Both the position numbers and the translations under genes were made by a program. Positions 63,948 to 64,000 of a stretch of 64,000 nt of DNA are shown in pieces. Location: contig NC_056052.1 in NCBI RefSeq assembly GCF_004379255.2, positions 13,982,589-14,046,588 on the forward strand. The letters run 5' to 3'. How positions within the stretch are numbered: position 1 is the first letter of the stretch; each line of letters starts with the position of its first letter. The notes beneath the pieces are model-generated. The model saw only the letters and a list, made by a program, of their open reading frames with translations. It was not told the origin of the DNA and made no database searches. This stretch comes from Salvia splendens. Its lineage: Eukaryota > Streptophyta > Magnoliopsida > Lamiales > Lamiaceae.

Positions 63948-64000
63948 ATCCGATTCTAGAGAGAGATGCTCTCCCTTCTCTCTAGCAATTCCCCCTTTTG
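63948..64000 (+). mobile_element. LINE I: 5' end of another L1-type LINE
   Basis: From 63948 the sequence leaves Gypsy and matches the 5' end of LINE G (ATCCGATTCTAGAG, then the stem-loop CTAGAGAGA/TCTCTCTAG at 63956-63985, then AGCAATTCCCCCTTTTG). The element continues beyond the window on the plus strand. Only the 5' UTR is visible. Confidence 0.85.

Noticed and set aside
1..64000. A host plant gene, defence system or operon hidden between elements
   Set aside because: Nearly all sequence is accounted for by LINE or Gypsy; the remaining 0.8 kb at 18030-18826 has no convincing ORF.

Overview
This is plant nuclear repeat DNA. No host gene, tRNA, rRNA, CRISPR array or bacterial-type operon is visible. 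The elements are L1-type LINEs of the plant kind (ORF1 with a DUF4283-like domain and a CCHC knuckle; ORF2 with AP endonuclease, reverse transcriptase, zf-RVT and a C-terminal RNase H) and Ty3/Gypsy LTR elements. A eudicot is likely; the species cannot be named from the sequence.

The window is a set of nested insertions, readable from target-site duplications (TSDs) and tails. (1) 1-3463, minus: LINE A, dead, running off the left edge. (2) 3464-18029, plus: LINE B, split in ORF1 by a solo Gypsy LTR (5776-14303, minus, TSD GGAGA), which is itself split by the nearly intact LINE C (5834-13578). (3) 18030-18826: unassigned spacer holding two copies of a degenerate repeat of about 180 bp. (4) 18827 to about 28045, minus: LINE K, split in ORF1 by LINE M (23241-25750), which has ORF1 but no ORF2. 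(5) About 28110-30060, plus: LINE N, with a large internal deletion, cut by the next element. (6) From 30061, plus: Gypsy P (5' LTR, primer site, gag, protease), split by the fully intact LINE D (32413-40140, minus). (7) 40683-42021: two minus-strand LTR copies, the second being the 3' LTR of Gypsy Q, whose pol runs on the minus strand to 52174 and is split by LINE E (43595-51450). (8) 52199-53984, plus: LINE F, a 3' piece, sitting between inverted Gypsy pol arms. (9) 53985-63947, plus: Gypsy pol (possibly the rest of P), split by LINE G (55085-62445, minus) and interrupted at 63948 by the 5' end of LINE I.

LINE D is the only element with both ORFs open (1017 and 1388 codons), every catalytic motif, a poly(A) tail and a TSD. 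It is a credible active source and could supply the enzymes for its defective relatives. LINE C is almost the same sequence in opposite orientation and is disabled mainly by one extra A. The LINEs share a 5' stem-loop, a 3' stem-loop before the tail and ORF1/ORF2 junctions 0-2 nt apart, which suggests shared rules of translation and target-primed reverse transcription. The most unusual items are the ORF1-only LINE M, a covarying 3' UTR stem, and two inverted Gypsy pol arms that begin at the identical LINE/Gypsy junction.
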